This document shows positions 43,568-56,540 of a stretch of DNA of 64,000 nucleotides, piece after piece. Both the position numbers and the translations under genes were made by a program. The notes beneath the pieces were generated by a model that had not been told where the DNA came from, did not search any database, and worked only from the letters and a program-made list of their open reading frames with translations. Position 1 is the first letter of the stretch. Each line of letters opens with the position of its first letter. Origin of the DNA: Planctomycetota bacterium (lineage in GTDB: Bacteria; Planctomycetota; J058; J103); NCBI GenBank assembly GCA_026004615.1, contig BPJM01000004.1, forward strand, positions 248,001 to 312,000, read 5' to 3'.

Positions 43568-44212
43568 ATGGCCGAGGTCGATCTGCGTACCTACACCTAC
43601 ATCGACATCCTGCAGCCCCAGGTCGCCTCGTTCATCGCGACCGTGGCCCAGGGCTACCTGCCGGTCGAGGGCCAGGCCGCGCTCTATGTGGAGATCGCGC
43701 CCGGGATCGCGATCAACCGGCTGACCGACATCGCGCTCAAGCGCGCCGCGGTCACCCCCGCCATGCAGATCGTGGAGCGCGCCTACGGGATCCTGGAGCT
43801 GCACGCGTTCGACCAGGGCGAGGTGCGGGCGGCGGGGCAGGCGATCCTGCAGGCGCTGGGGCTGGAGGAACACGACCGGCTGCAGCCCTGCGTGCTGACC
43901 GACGAGATGATCACCGGGATCGATCCCTACCACACCATGCTGATCAATCGGATGCGGCACGGCGACATGATCCTCAAGGGCGAGACGCTGTATACCCTGG
44001 AGGTCCACCCGGCCGGCTACGCGCTGTTCGCGGCCAACGAGGCGGAGAAGGCCGCGAAGATCAAGCTCCTGGAGTTCCGTGCCTTTGGCGCTTTCGGGCG
44101 CGTGTACCTGGGGGGCTCCGAGGCCGAGATCGACAAGGCCGCCGCCGCCGCCCGCGCCGCCCTCGCCGCGCTGAGCGGCCGGCCCAACCAGGCCGCCGAG
44201 CTGCATCAGTGA
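43568..44212 (+). CDS. Tandem bacterial-microcompartment (BMC) domain protein
   Basis: 214 aa that reads as two BMC folds in one chain. The first (about residues 5-105) has [20 protein letters not shown] and [21 protein letters not shown]; the second (about 107-205) has [57 protein letters not shown]. The AxxAxKxAxVxL pattern and the central Gly-rich turn are BMC landmarks. Such tandem proteins (BMC-T) form trimeric, often gated, facets of shells. No encapsulated enzyme or other shell gene is in the window. Family assignment is by eye and moderately sure. Confidence 0.65.
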   Translation: MAEVDLRTYTYIDILQPQVASFIATVAQGYLPVEGQAALYVEIAPGIAINRLTDIALKRAAVTPAMQIVERAYGILELHAFDQGEVRAAGQAILQALGLEEHDRLQPCVLTDEMITGIDPYHTMLINRMRHGDMILKGETLYTLEVHPAGYALFAANEAEKAAKIKLLEFRAFGAFGRVYLGGSEAEIDKAAAAARAALAALSGRPNQAAELHQ

Positions 44213-44231
44213 GCCGCGCTGGACGCTGGGC

Positions 44232-45161
44232 TCACCACGGCCCGCGCGAGGCGAGCCGCGCACCCTGCGCCCGCATCCGGCGGAAGTCCTCCAGGGTATC
44301 AGGGTCGAGCAGCCGATCGAGCCCGATGGCCAGATCCGGCAGCTCGATCCGGCCGCCCAACCCCCGCGCCGCGTGCGCATACCGCTCGGCCAGCACCAGC
44401 GCCCAGCGGAACGCCAGCAGCGGGTGGCGGTTGATCACCAGCCGGTACAGCTGCTCGAGGTAGTTGACGTCGTAGCCCTGCGCCAGCAGCCGCAAGAACG
44501 CCACCACCTCGGCGAAGGTAAGCCGCTGCAACTCCTGCAGCACCAGATTGCCGAGGTCTTCCACCGCGCCCGGATCCTCCGGGTGCGCCTCCAGCCGCCG
44601 CACGATCAGCGCCAGCGTCTGGTCGACCGCCGCCGAGCGCAGCGGCTCCAGCCGGTAGAGCGCGGCGCCATCCCGCGTGCGGCTGCGCAACCCGGCCACC
44701 CGCGCGTCCTGCACCGCGACCGTACCGCTCTCGATGCGGCCGCTCCGCAGGCTGCTGCTCTTGCCACTACCGCCCTGCATCCAGGCGGGGCGCGAGATGG
44801 CGCCCGTGACGACGAGGCTGTGGAATGGCTGCTGCTCGCCCCAGTCCAGCTCCTGGCCCGGCTCCGCCGCGGCGGCGAGCTCCGCCAGGCGCGATCCAGG
44901 CTCGGCCCGCGCGATGACGAAGGGACCGACGTGCAGCCCGTCTTCCCGCTCCACCTCCAGCGCGACGCCCCCCTCGGGCTGCGCATAGACCCGGCCGCCA
45001 CGCTCGAACAACAGCCCCCACGCCGGCTCGACCGCCGGGTGCTCGAGCCGGATGTCGGCCCGCGGGTCGCTGCCGATCACCGCGCGCCGCCGCAGCTCCA
45101 CCCGCGCCAGCAGGCGCCGGCCCTGCAGCACGAGGAAGGGAATCGGAGCCGCCTCGGCCAT
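44232..45161 (-). CDS. FHA-like domain protein
   Basis: 309 aa from ATG 45161 (GGGGGAGAG upstream). The first about 100 residues (RRAVIGSDPRADIRLEHPAVEPAWGLLFER, GGVALEVE, GPFVIA) fit a forkhead-associated beta-sandwich, but the conserved SxxH pair is not evident, so phospho-Thr binding is uncertain. The C-terminal 130 residues are helical (VVAFLRLLAQGYDVNYLEQLYRLVINRHPLL) and end without a known motif. It could be a partner of the Ser/Thr kinases in this window. Confidence 0.6.
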   Translation of the reverse strand: MAEAAPIPFLVLQGRRLLARVELRRRAVIGSDPRADIRLEHPAVEPAWGLLFERGGRVYAQPEGGVALEVEREDGLHVGPFVIARAEPGSRLAELAAAAEPGQELDWGEQQPFHSLVVTGAISRPAWMQGGSGKSSSLRSGRIESGTVAVQDARVAGLRSRTRDGAALYRLEPLRSAAVDQTLALIVRRLEAHPEDPGAVEDLGNLVLQELQRLTFAEVVAFLRLLAQGYDVNYLEQLYRLVINRHPLLAFRWALVLAERYAHAARGLGGRIELPDLAIGLDRLLDPDTLEDFRRMRAQGARLASRGPW

Positions 45162-45307
45162 GCGCGCTCTCTCCCCCACGGCGTCCTCGAGCGGATGCTA
45201 AAACACGCGGCCGCGCCATGCCGGCCCGATCGCGTGACGCCCGGCTGCGCGAGGCGGCCGTGGCCGGCCCGGCAAGAAAGCAGCGGCGGCGTGCCGGCGC
45301 CGCCGCC

Positions 45308-46561
45308 TCAGAAGCGCGTGCCGGGCGGGATCACCGCTCCCTTGGGCACCACGATGATCCCGTCGCGCACCACGAACAGCGGGTTCTCCGCCGTGCGCAC
45401 CCCCTCGCGGTTGCGCAGCTCGACCCCAGGCCCGATGGTGACGTTCTTGTCGATGATGGCGTTCTCGATCACCGCTCCCTCGCCGATCTCCAGCGGCCGC
45501 TCCGCATCCGCGGGGTCGCGGAAACCGTCGTGCCCGATCAGCACCACCCGCCGCAGGTGCGCGCCCCGGCGCACCGTCGAGCGGATGCCGATCACCGACT
45601 GCTCGATGGTGCATTCTTCCAGCGTCGAGCCTTCGGCCACCAGACTGTCGCGCACCGCCACCGATCCCAGGTGGCGGCTCGGCGGCAGGTGGCGCTGGCG
45701 GGTGAAGAACGGGTGGTCGCGGTCGTACAGATCGAAGCTCGGCCGGGCGCTGGCGAGCCGCAGATTGGCCTCGAAGAAGGCGCGGATGGTCCCGATGTCC
45801 TCCCAGTACCCCTCGAAGACGTGCGCCTGCACCGCGCGGGTCCGGATCGCCTCCGGGATCACGTGCTTGCCGAAGTCGGTCTGGCTCTCGTCGGCCAGCA
45901 GCTCGCGCAGGCAACGGCGCCGGATCAGATAGATCCCCATCGAGGCGACGTGGCTCTTGCCCGGCGGCAGCCCCTCGCTGCGCAGGCGCTCGATCTCGGC
46001 CGGCTCCTGCGGTTTTTCGACGAACTCCACGATGGCACCGCTCTCGCCCAGCCGCATGATGCCCAGCCCCGGCACCTGCTCCTCGGAAACCGGGGTGACC
46101 GCCACCGTCACATCGGCGCCCGCCTCGATGTGGGTGCGCAGCAGCTCCCGGAAGTCCATCCGGTAGAGCTGATCCCCGGCCAGCACCAGGTAGTGCTCGG
46201 CCGGCAGCTGCAGGAACTCGTTGAGATTGCGGCGCACCGCGTCCGCGGTGCCCTGGAACCAGCCGCCGCGCTCCCGGTCCTCGTGCTGCTGCGCGGCCAG
46301 GATCTCGACGAACCCGTGCCCGAACGGATCGAAGCGGTAGGTGCGGATGATGTGGCGGTTCAGCGAGCCGGAGGCGTACTGGGTCAGGATGAAGATGCGA
46401 TCGATATCGCTGTGCAGGCAGTTGGAGATCGGGATGTCGACCAGCCGGTAGCGGCCGGCGAGGCTGACCGCGGGCTTGGCGCGCTCGCGCGTGAGCGGAT
46501 CCAGGCGCGTGCCGCGCCCGCCGCCGAGCACGATCGCGATCGTCTGTTGCGACGGGGTCAT
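45308..46561 (-). CDS. glgC: Glucose-1-phosphate adenylyltransferase
   Basis: 417 aa. Makes ADP-glucose for glycogen synthesis. Motifs: IVLGGGRGTRLDPLTRERAKPAV (nucleotide loop), VDIPISNCLHS, WFQGTADAVRRNL, GDQLYRMDF, a catalytic-site EKP and VFEGYWEDIGTIRAFFEANL, then a left-handed beta-helix tail with NAIIDKNVTIGPGVEL. Length matches GlgC. Other glycogen genes are not in the window. Confidence 0.95.
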   Translation of the reverse strand: MTPSQQTIAIVLGGGRGTRLDPLTRERAKPAVSLAGRYRLVDIPISNCLHSDIDRIFILTQYASGSLNRHIIRTYRFDPFGHGFVEILAAQQHEDRERGGWFQGTADAVRRNLNEFLQLPAEHYLVLAGDQLYRMDFRELLRTHIEAGADVTVAVTPVSEEQVPGLGIMRLGESGAIVEFVEKPQEPAEIERLRSEGLPPGKSHVASMGIYLIRRRCLRELLADESQTDFGKHVIPEAIRTRAVQAHVFEGYWEDIGTIRAFFEANLRLASARPSFDLYDRDHPFFTRQRHLPPSRHLGSVAVRDSLVAEGSTLEECTIEQSVIGIRSTVRRGAHLRRVVLIGHDGFRDPADAERPLEIGEGAVIENAIIDKNVTIGPGVELRNREGVRTAENPLFVVRDGIIVVPKGAVIPPGTRF

Positions 46562-46624
46562 GGCTGGCCTCCGTACCGGCGCCCGCCGCGAGCGCCTTCA
46601 GGGTGGCCCGGCGGCTGGCCCCTG

Positions 46625-48181
46625 TCAATGGGGCGGGGGCGTCAGCGCTACCGGCCGGCCGAGCACGAACAGCGCCTGCTGGACCCGCCGCGCCGCATCG
46701 CGCGGGATCTCGCCCCGCAGGCCCGCGGTGCCGAGCCAGGCGCAGCCCAGCACCCGCCCGCCCGCCGCGGCTGCCACGTAGCCCGGCCCCAGGGCGGACA
46801 GCTCCGCGCCGGGCCGCGCGATCCGCTCCCCCCGCAGCAGGGCGCCCAGCTGCTCGGCCTGCAGTTCCACGCGGCCGCGCACCAGCGCCGCGCCGAGCGC
46901 GATCAACCCGTAGCTGGTCGGCTTGAGCCGGCCGCCCCGTTCGCGCACCAGTCGCAGACCCGGGTTCTGCGGGCGCCAGGGCGCCAGCGCCTGCCACGCC
47001 GGCATCGCCTCGGCGACCAGCCACACCGAGCGGCCCGCCGCCTGGAGCCGGGTCCCGGGCCACGCTGCCGGCAGCTGCAGCCCGAAGCGCTCGCGCAGAT
47101 ACGCCAGCGCGCGCTCGCGCAGTGCCCGGGCGGGGGCGGGCTCGCCCGCCGGGGCGGCCGGCCGCCCCGGCCGGTGCCGCCGCCGGCGGCCGGCCGGCGG
47201 TTCGTGCCGGCGCAGCCGCGCCACGAAGAACCCCGCCGCGTTGAGCCCGCGGTGGGGGTAGTAGCGGCGGGCGCGCTCCAGCACCCCCAGCAGCCGCCGG
47301 TTGCCCCAGCGCGTCAGTCCGGGCTCACCGGGCGGCAGCACGGCGCGCCCCCCACCCGGCAGCGCCACCGCCGCCGGCAGCTCCTCGAGCTCCAGGTCGG
47401 GCCGTGCCCGCAGCAGCTCGTCGAGCACGACCTCGTTCTCCTCGGGATCGTAGCTGCAGGTGCTGTAGACCAGCACGCCGCCGGGCACCACCAGGTTGGC
47501 CGCGCGGCGCAGCAGCCGCCGCTGGCGGGCGCCGAGCTGCGCCAGCTCCTCCCTGCTCCAGCCGCGCGCCGGCTCCGCCTCGTGCGCCTCCTCGCCCTGG
47601 CCCTCGCCCGGCCCGTTGCCCTGCCGGCCCACCAACCGCCACGTACCGCTGCCCGAGCAGGGTGCGTCCACCAGCACGCGGTCGAACAGGAGCCCGTCCG
47701 GCCACGCTTCCCCCGGGCGCGCCGCCAGGCAGGCGGCGGTGTGCCCGAGCCGCTCCAGGTGCGCCTTCAGGATGCCGAGCCGCTGCTGTGCCGGGTCGTT
47801 CGCCAGCACCCAGCCCCGCCCCTGGAGCAGCTCGCAGATCTGGGTGGTCTTGGAGCCCGGTGCCGCGCACAGATCGAGCACGCGCTGGCCGGGAGCGAGC
47901 TCCAGTGCCAGCGGCGGGATCATCGAGGTGGCGCCCTGGACGTGATACAGCCCCAGGAAGTGCTCCAGCGTCGCGCCGGGTCGCTCCAGACCCTCGACCT
48001 CCACCGCGTCCGGATACCACGCGAGCGCGCGCGCCTTCAACCCCGCGCGGCGCAGGCCCGCCGCCAGCGCCGCTCCCTCGATCCGCAACCGGTTGGCGCG
48101 CAGTGTCGTCGCCGGCGGCTGCGCCAGCACCTCCCGCAGCCCGTCGAAATCGGGGATGATCTCGCGCCAGCTCTCCAGCAC
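46625..48181 (-). CDS. RsmF-like rRNA (cytosine-5)-methyltransferase
   Basis: 518 aa from GTG 48181, starting 6 nt after the moxR stop. NOL1/NOP2/Sun fold: QGATSMIPPLALELAPGQRVLDLCAAPGSKTTQI, VDAPCSGSGTWR (releasing Cys) and STCSYDPEENEVVLDELL (catalytic Cys). The C-terminal part (RERALAYLRERFGL; GGRLKPTSYGLIALGAAL) fits the RsmF/YebU extension with a PUA-like end. It methylates C in 16S rRNA or perhaps tRNA. This is the second such enzyme in the window besides RsmB. Confidence 0.88.
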   Translation of the reverse strand: MLESWREIIPDFDGLREVLAQPPATTLRANRLRIEGAALAAGLRRAGLKARALAWYPDAVEVEGLERPGATLEHFLGLYHVQGATSMIPPLALELAPGQRVLDLCAAPGSKTTQICELLQGRGWVLANDPAQQRLGILKAHLERLGHTAACLAARPGEAWPDGLLFDRVLVDAPCSGSGTWRLVGRQGNGPGEGQGEEAHEAEPARGWSREELAQLGARQRRLLRRAANLVVPGGVLVYSTCSYDPEENEVVLDELLRARPDLELEELPAAVALPGGGRAVLPPGEPGLTRWGNRRLLGVLERARRYYPHRGLNAAGFFVARLRRHEPPAGRRRRHRPGRPAAPAGEPAPARALRERALAYLRERFGLQLPAAWPGTRLQAAGRSVWLVAEAMPAWQALAPWRPQNPGLRLVRERGGRLKPTSYGLIALGAALVRGRVELQAEQLGALLRGERIARPGAELSALGPGYVAAAAGGRVLGCAWLGTAGLRGEIPRDAARRVQQALFVLGRPVALTPPPH

Positions 48182-48187
48182 GGGTTC

Positions 48188-49336
<1,149 letters not shown>

Positions 49337-49486
49337 CACGGTCGTCTCCCGCTCCGGGCAGCGGCCCGGCCGCGGGGCCGCCGCTGGTAGCCTACCTCGT
49401 CCGGCACCCACCGTTCCAACGCCGCGTGCCGGCGCGCCGCCCACGCGAGGCCAGCGGCGGCTCGGGGGGCACGGCGCTGCGCCGGT

Positions 49487-51028
49487 TCAATACTCGCGGC
49501 GCTGGCGGGAGGAGGGGATGCCGAGCTGCTTGCGGTACTTGGTGACGGTGCGGCGGGCGATATCGTAGCCCATCTCCTTGAGCTTGCGTGCGATGTCCTC
49601 GTCGCTGAGCGGCTGGCGCCGGTCTTCCTGCTCCACGATGTCCTTGACCTTCTGCTTCAGCGCCAGCACGCTCTCCGCCTCGCCCTCGGCGTTCGTGGTG
49701 CCGCCGGTGAAGAAGAACCGCAGCGGCAGGGCGCCCCGCGGGGTCTGGATGTACTTGTCGGCGATCGCGCGTGAGACGGTGGAGACGTGGACGCCGACCT
49801 TATCCGCGATGTGCTGCATCTTCAGCGGCTTGAGCGCGTCGATGCCGCGATCGAGGAAGTCGCTCTGGTACTCGACGATCTCGCGCGCGATCTTGAGCAG
49901 GGTCGCCTGCCGCTGCTCGATCGACTCGATGAGCCACTTCGCCGATTCGATCTTCTTCTTCAGGTACTCGCGCACCGCCGGATTGTCGCCCTGCTGCGCG
50001 AGCATGGCGCGGTAGTGCGGCGAGATGCGCACCCGCGGCACGTAGCCGTCGAGCAGCCGCACCTCGTAGCGCCCGTCCACCAGTTCGCATTCCAGGTCCG
50101 GCACGATGTGGCGCGGTGACTTGTCGCCGAGCAGCGCACCAGGGTAGGGATGGAGCGACGAGATGAACTCGACCGCCTCCTTGACCTCCTCCAGCGTGCG
50201 GCCGGTGTCCTTGGCGATCTTGGGCAGGCGGTTCATCTTGAGGTCATCCAGGTGGCGCAGCACGATCCGGCGTGCCAGCGCGAACGCCTCGCCCTCCCCG
50301 ATCTGGATGAGCAGGCACTCCTGTAGCCCGCGCGCGCCGACCCCGGGCGGGTCCAGCGTCTGGATGCGCCGCAGCACCCGCTCCGCCTCCTCGACCGTGC
50401 AGGGGTTGTCCATGGAGGCGACCAGGTCGGCGAGCGCATGGGGCACGAACTCACCCCGCTCGTCGGTGCGCCCGAGCCAGCCCGTGGCGTCGTCGATGTT
50501 GTAGATGAGGTGCTCGCCGATCTCGCGCTCGCGCTCGGTCAGCTCCAGCAGCGCGAACTGCTCGAACAGGTACTCGTGCAGCGTCGCCGAGCGGGCGGCG
50601 GTGTTGTTCATGGCCTCGAGCTTGCGGTCCTCGCCATCCGGACCGCCGCGCCAGCCCCCGCCCCCGCTGCCCTCGCTCCAGGCGCTCTGTACCTCGGCCA
50701 GCCGCGCGAACTCGGTCTCCAGCTCCTCCGCGGTGGCCACCTCGGCGTCCGGCTCCGGAGCGTCGGCCTCACCGCTGGGGCCCGCCGCGGCACCGGCCTC
50801 GGCCCCGTTGTCCTCCGCCTCTGCTTGCCCCTCGGCGGCGGCGCTCGCGCCATCCAGTTCGGCCGGCGCCTCCTCGATCTCCAGCGCCGGATTCTCCAGC
50901 ATCTCCTGCTTGATCAGATCCTGCAGCTCGATGGCGGGTAGCTGCAGGATCTCGATCGACTGGATGATCTGCGGCGCCAGCTTGAGCCGCTGCTCCAGCC
51001 GCTGTTGCAGCGAAGCCTCCAAACGCAT
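49487..51028 (-). CDS. rpoN: RNA polymerase sigma-54 factor
   Basis: 513 aa from ATG 51028. Region I is LKLAPQIIQSIEILQLPAIELQDLIKQEMLENPALEI, the acidic region II follows (residues about 55-115), then the core-binding and DNA-binding parts with HIADKVGVHVSTVSRAIADKYIQTPRG (helix-turn-helix) and the RpoN box ARRTVTKYRKQLGIPSSR near the C terminus. Full length for the family. It is not in the common lptB-rpoN-hpf arrangement; recR is upstream. Confidence 0.96.
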   Translation of the reverse strand: MRLEASLQQRLEQRLKLAPQIIQSIEILQLPAIELQDLIKQEMLENPALEIEEAPAELDGASAAAEGQAEAEDNGAEAGAAAGPSGEADAPEPDAEVATAEELETEFARLAEVQSAWSEGSGGGGWRGGPDGEDRKLEAMNNTAARSATLHEYLFEQFALLELTEREREIGEHLIYNIDDATGWLGRTDERGEFVPHALADLVASMDNPCTVEEAERVLRRIQTLDPPGVGARGLQECLLIQIGEGEAFALARRIVLRHLDDLKMNRLPKIAKDTGRTLEEVKEAVEFISSLHPYPGALLGDKSPRHIVPDLECELVDGRYEVRLLDGYVPRVRISPHYRAMLAQQGDNPAVREYLKKKIESAKWLIESIEQRQATLLKIAREIVEYQSDFLDRGIDALKPLKMQHIADKVGVHVSTVSRAIADKYIQTPRGALPLRFFFTGGTTNAEGEAESVLALKQKVKDIVEQEDRRQPLSDEDIARKLKEMGYDIARRTVTKYRKQLGIPSSRQRREY

Positions 51029-51125
51029 GGCGGGACACACCCTCGACCTGCTCGGTGACGCTGCCACACGGCAGTATACCGGATCGCCGGATCGCCGGAA
51101 AGCCGGGCGCCGGCAGGCGCTGGGC

Positions 51126-51728
51126 CTAACGCTCGCCGACCGGGCGGCGCTCGGCAAAGGCGTCCTCCAGCGTCGCCCGCGAGGCGTACTCCAGCAGCGA
51201 GCCGGCCGGGACCCCCCGGGCCAGGCGGGTGACCTGTACCGGGTAGGGGCGCAGCAGCTCCGCCAGCTGCAGCGCCGTGGTCTCACCCTCCAGGTTGGGG
51301 TTGGTGGCCAGCACCACCTCGCGCACCGTCCCGGCGCGCACCCGCTCCAGCAGCCGCTCCACCTGCAGGTCCCCGAGCTCCACCCCCTCCAGCAGGGCCA
51401 CCGAGCCCATGAGCACGTGGTAGGTGCCGCGGAACACCCCCAGCCGCTCGATCGCGTACAGGTCCCGCGGCTGCTCGACCACGCACACCAGTGCCCGGTC
51501 GCGCGCCGGATCGGCGCAGATGCGGCACACCTCGAGGTCGGTCACCGTGCCGCAGACCGCGCACGCGCGCACCGTCTCCTTCAGGCCGCGCAAGGCCTCC
51601 GCCAGCGCCAGCACCTGCGCCGCAGGCGCCTTGAGCAGATGGAAGGCGAGCCGCTCGGCGGTGCGCGGCCCCACCCCCGGCAGCCGTTCCAGTTCCTCGA
51701 GCAACCGTTGGAGCGAAGCGGGGATCAT
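51126..51728 (-). CDS. recR: Recombination mediator protein RecR
   Basis: 200 aa. N-terminal LQRLLEELERLPGVGPRTAERLAFHLL, a zinc-finger CAVCGTVTDLEVCRICADPARD and the Toprim part VCVVEQPRDLYAIE...YHVLMGSVALLEGV..., LATNPNLEGETTALQLAELL. Acts with RecF/RecO in gap repair. It starts 6 nt after ybaB in the standard dnaX-ybaB-recR order. Confidence 0.95.
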   Translation of the reverse strand: MIPASLQRLLEELERLPGVGPRTAERLAFHLLKAPAAQVLALAEALRGLKETVRACAVCGTVTDLEVCRICADPARDRALVCVVEQPRDLYAIERLGVFRGTYHVLMGSVALLEGVELGDLQVERLLERVRAGTVREVVLATNPNLEGETTALQLAELLRPYPVQVTRLARGVPAGSLLEYASRATLEDAFAERRPVGER

Positions 51729-51734
51729 GGCTGC

Positions 51735-52064
51735 TCAGAACAGCTCCGCCGGCAGGCCCAGCTCCAGGCGCAGCCTGCGCAGCTCGTCGTGGTGCAGCGC
51801 CAGCGCCTTCTTCAACGCCTCGTTGACCGCCGCCACGACCAGGTCCTCCAGCATCTCGACGTCGTCGGGATCGACCGCCTCGCGCTGGATCCGAAGCGCC
51901 AGCAGCTCGCCGATGCCGTTGGCCTGCGCGGTCACCAGGCCGCCGCCGGCGCTGGCCTCGACGATCCGCTCCTTGAGGTCCAGCTTCAGCTGGTGCAGCT
52001 TGCGGTGCATGTCGTGGGCCTGTTTGAAGATCTCGCCCAGCGCCTGCATGTCGAATCCCTGCAT
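51735..52064 (-). CDS. ybaB: Nucleoid-associated protein YbaB/EbfC
   Basis: 109 aa from ATG 52064 (GAGGGA seven bases upstream; GTG 52079 is possible). Pattern FDMQALGEIFKQAHDMHRKLHQLKLDLKERIVEASAGGGLVTAQANGIGELLALRI and VDPDDVEMLEDLVVAAVNEAL is that of the YbaB DNA-binding family. It sits between dnaX and recR as usual. Confidence 0.94.
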   Translation of the reverse strand: MQGFDMQALGEIFKQAHDMHRKLHQLKLDLKERIVEASAGGGLVTAQANGIGELLALRIQREAVDPDDVEMLEDLVVAAVNEALKKALALHHDELRRLRLELGLPAELF

Positions 52065-52088
52065 GGCCTGTTCCCTCACCCGCTCCGC

Positions 52089-53879
<1,791 letters not shown>

Positions 53880-53974
53880 AGGCCGCCCAGGGTAGTCCGC
53901 CGCCCGGCGGCGCGCAACCGCGGGCGCAGGTGCGGACGGTAGAAGAGGATGGCCGCGCCGCCACGGCGGGCACC

Positions 53975-54078
53975 GAGGGCCAGGCGCCCCTCCGGCACAC
54001 AGACGGGATCGCTTATGGCTGCTCCCGTCAGGGCCTGACCAGGTTCGCGTCCGTCCGTTGCAGAGGACCCGACCCCCG
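53975..54078 (-). ncRNA. ffs: Signal recognition particle 4.5S RNA
   Basis: On the minus strand, between dnaX and a tRNA-Ser gene, lies the SRP RNA apical domain. The order is ACCTGGTCAGGCCC, then GACGGGAGCAGCCATAAGCG, then CTGTGTGCCGG. These match the conserved GGTCAGG, AGCAGCC and GTGTGCCGG blocks of the bacterial small SRP RNA. The 5' GGGTC and 3' GGCCC can pair to close the stem. The ends are estimated to within a few bases. Confidence 0.88.
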
Positions 54079-54143
54079 GGGACTCCGCCGCGGACGAGCG
54101 CGGCCATCCCGATGTGTTCCTGCTCGCCTCACCGCAGGCTGTG

Positions 54144-54233
<90 letters not shown>

Positions 54234-54370
54234 TCGAGTTGTCGCCTGCGCCGCTGCCCGCGCCATCATACCACGGCGCGGACAGCCCCGGCAGCCGATT
54301 TTGCCCCGGGCGCGATCCGCCCTCCCGCTGGGCGGCCGCAGCTGGCCCGCGCCCGCGCGCAGCCCCGGGC

Positions 54371-54460
<90 letters not shown>

Positions 54461-54477
54461 GCGTGGCGTCGTTCCGC

Positions 54478-55011
54478 TCAGCGGCGCGCCGGCTGCTCCG
54501 CCGTGCCTCCGCCGCCACCATTGCCGCTGGCGGCGCGGCGGCTGCGGAAGAAGGCGCGCAGGATCTCGCCGCACTGCGCCGCGAGCACCCCACCGGTCAC
54601 CTCCAGCCGGTGGTTCAGCCGCGGGTCGCGCACGATGTCATAGAGCGAACCGCAGGCGCCCGCCTTGGGGTCCTCGGCCCCGAAGACCAGCCGCCGCACG
54701 CGCGCGTTGACCAGCGCCCCCGCACACATGGGGCAGGGCTCGAGCGTCACCACCATGGTCGCGCCCTCGAGCCGCCACGAGCCTCGCGCCGCCGCTGCCT
54801 GCGTCAGGGCGAGGATCTCCGCATGCGCGGTCGGATCGCGCAGCAGCTCCCGCTGGTTGTGCGCCTTGCCGAGCACGGTCCCGTCCGCATCGACGATGAC
54901 CGCGCCCACGGGTACCTCGCCCGCTTGCAGGGCGCGCGCCGCCTCGCGCAGCGCGATCGCCATCAGGGCCTCATCGCTCGTGGGCCCCAGCTGCGAAGGG
55001 GGGAGGTGCAC
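54478..55011 (-). CDS. tadA: tRNA-specific adenosine deaminase TadA
   Basis: 177 aa from GTG 55011 (GAGGAA upstream); GTG 55029 or ATG 54966 are alternatives. Zinc-deaminase motifs TAHAEILAL (HAE) and LEPCPMCAGALVNAR (PCxxC), with GEVPVGAVIVDADG before them. It converts A34 to inosine in tRNA-Arg(ACG); that tRNA is encoded immediately upstream. The Gly/Arg-rich C terminus is longer than usual. Confidence 0.93.
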   Translation of the reverse strand: MHLPPSQLGPTSDEALMAIALREAARALQAGEVPVGAVIVDADGTVLGKAHNQRELLRDPTAHAEILALTQAAAARGSWRLEGATMVVTLEPCPMCAGALVNARVRRLVFGAEDPKAGACGSLYDIVRDPRLNHRLEVTGGVLAAQCGEILRAFFRSRRAASGNGGGGGTAEQPARR

Positions 55012-55046
55012 CGCGTTCCTCGTCGCCACGCTCGCGCGCCGCGGTG

Positions 55047-55123
55047 TGGTACGCCCTGGAGGACTCGAACCTCCAACCTCCTGATCCGTAGTCAGGTGCT
55101 CTATCCAATTGAGCTAAGGGCGC
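55047..55123 (-). tRNA. tRNA-Arg (anticodon ACG)
   Basis: 77 nt including CCA. Acceptor GCGCCCT pairs with AGGGCGT; anticodon loop CTACGGA gives ACG (Arg), the substrate of TadA for A34-to-I editing; T-loop GGTTCGAGTCC. Confidence 0.96.
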
Positions 55124-55269
55124 ACGCACCGCCTCGCGAAGAGCGCAACTATAATCCGAAGCCACCCCAGTGTCAACGCCAGGCCGCCTGTGGCGCACCG
55201 CCCCCTGCCCCCGCGGCCGGGCGGCCCCCATAGGCCCGCGCCGCCCGCCTGCTCCGGTGCCGGCCTCGC

Positions 55270-56400
55270 TCAGGCCTCGGAGGCGCTGGCCAGCACCTCC
55301 TCGAGCGGCGCCGTCGGATAGCCGAAGGTCGCCGCGACCTCGGCGCGGGTGACGCGCCCCCGCACGATGTTGAGGCCGGTCGCGACCATGCGCCAGCGGC
55401 GCGCCGCCTCGCGCCAGCCTGCGCTCGCCAGGCGCAGCGCCCAGGGCAGCGTGGCGTTGGTCAGGGCATAGGTGGAGGTGCGGCCGACCGCGCCCGGCAT
55501 GTTGGCGACCCCGTAATGCACCACCCCGTCGACGACGTACGTCGGATTGTCGTGCGTGGTGGGCCGGATGCTCTCCACGCAGCCTCCCTGATCGACCGCC
55601 ACGTCGACGATGACCGCGCCGTTCTTCATCTCCCGCAGATACGAGCGCGGGACCAGCACCGGGGCTCGTGCCCCGGTCGCCAGCACCGCCCCCACGACCA
55701 GGTCGGCGTGCATCACCGCGGCGTGGATATTGTACTGGTTGGAATACAGCGTGGTCACGTTCGGCGGCATGATGTCGTCGAGATAGCGCAGCCGCTCCAG
55801 GTCGATGTCGAGCACCACCACCCGCGCTCCCAGACCGGCGGCGACCTTGGCGGCGTTGGTACCGACCACTCCGCCGCCGATGATGACCACGTGCGCCGGC
55901 TCGACCCCCGGCACCCCGCCGAGCAGGATGCCGCGCCCCATCATGGGCTTCTCCAGGTACTTCGCTCCCTCCTGGATGGCCATGCGGCCGGCGACCTCGC
56001 TCATGGGGGTGAGCAGCGGCAGCCGACCCGCCTCGTCCTCCATCGTCTCGTAGGCGATGCAGCTCGCCCCCGTGGCGATCATGGCGTCGGTCAGCTCCTG
56101 CGAGGCAGCGAAGTGGAAGAAGGTGAAGATCGTGTGACGCGGCTCGATGCGCGGGTATTCGGGCGGCAGCGGTTCCTTGACCTTGACGATCAGCTCGGCC
56201 CGCTCCCAGACCTCCTCGGGCGTCGAGACGACCTCGGCGCCGGCCCCCGCATACTCCTCGTCGGCGATGCCGCTGCCGACCCCCGCACCGCTCTCCACCA
56301 GGACGGTGTGCCCAGCCTTGACCAGCGCATCCACCCCGCCCGGGACCATGCCGACCCGGTACTCGCAGCTCTTGATCTCCCTGGGAATCCCGACGATCAT
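55270..56400 (-). CDS. ald: Alanine dehydrogenase
   Basis: 376 aa from ATG 56400. NAD-dependent interconversion of L-alanine and pyruvate plus ammonia. Motifs: [23 protein letters not shown], the catalytic-site [13 protein letters not shown] and FHFAAS, ALD block [22 protein letters not shown], Rossmann [22 protein letters not shown], and [20 protein letters not shown]. Normal length for the family. It stands alone. Confidence 0.95.
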   Translation of the reverse strand: MIVGIPREIKSCEYRVGMVPGGVDALVKAGHTVLVESGAGVGSGIADEEYAGAGAEVVSTPEEVWERAELIVKVKEPLPPEYPRIEPRHTIFTFFHFAASQELTDAMIATGASCIAYETMEDEAGRLPLLTPMSEVAGRMAIQEGAKYLEKPMMGRGILLGGVPGVEPAHVVIIGGGVVGTNAAKVAAGLGARVVVLDIDLERLRYLDDIMPPNVTTLYSNQYNIHAAVMHADLVVGAVLATGARAPVLVPRSYLREMKNGAVIVDVAVDQGGCVESIRPTTHDNPTYVVDGVVHYGVANMPGAVGRTSTYALTNATLPWALRLASAGWREAARRWRMVATGLNIVRGRVTRAEVAATFGYPTAPLEEVLASASEA

Positions 56401-56540
56401 GGCGCCTTGCCCGCCCCCCATGGTACCGGCCCCGCATGCGGCGGGGCCGGGCCTTGCTACCAGAAACCGCACGCGGTCGCAAGGTGGGCGCTCGGCGTCC
56501 CCCCGTTCTCACGGCCGCCCGCAGCGGGACCCGCGCCGGC

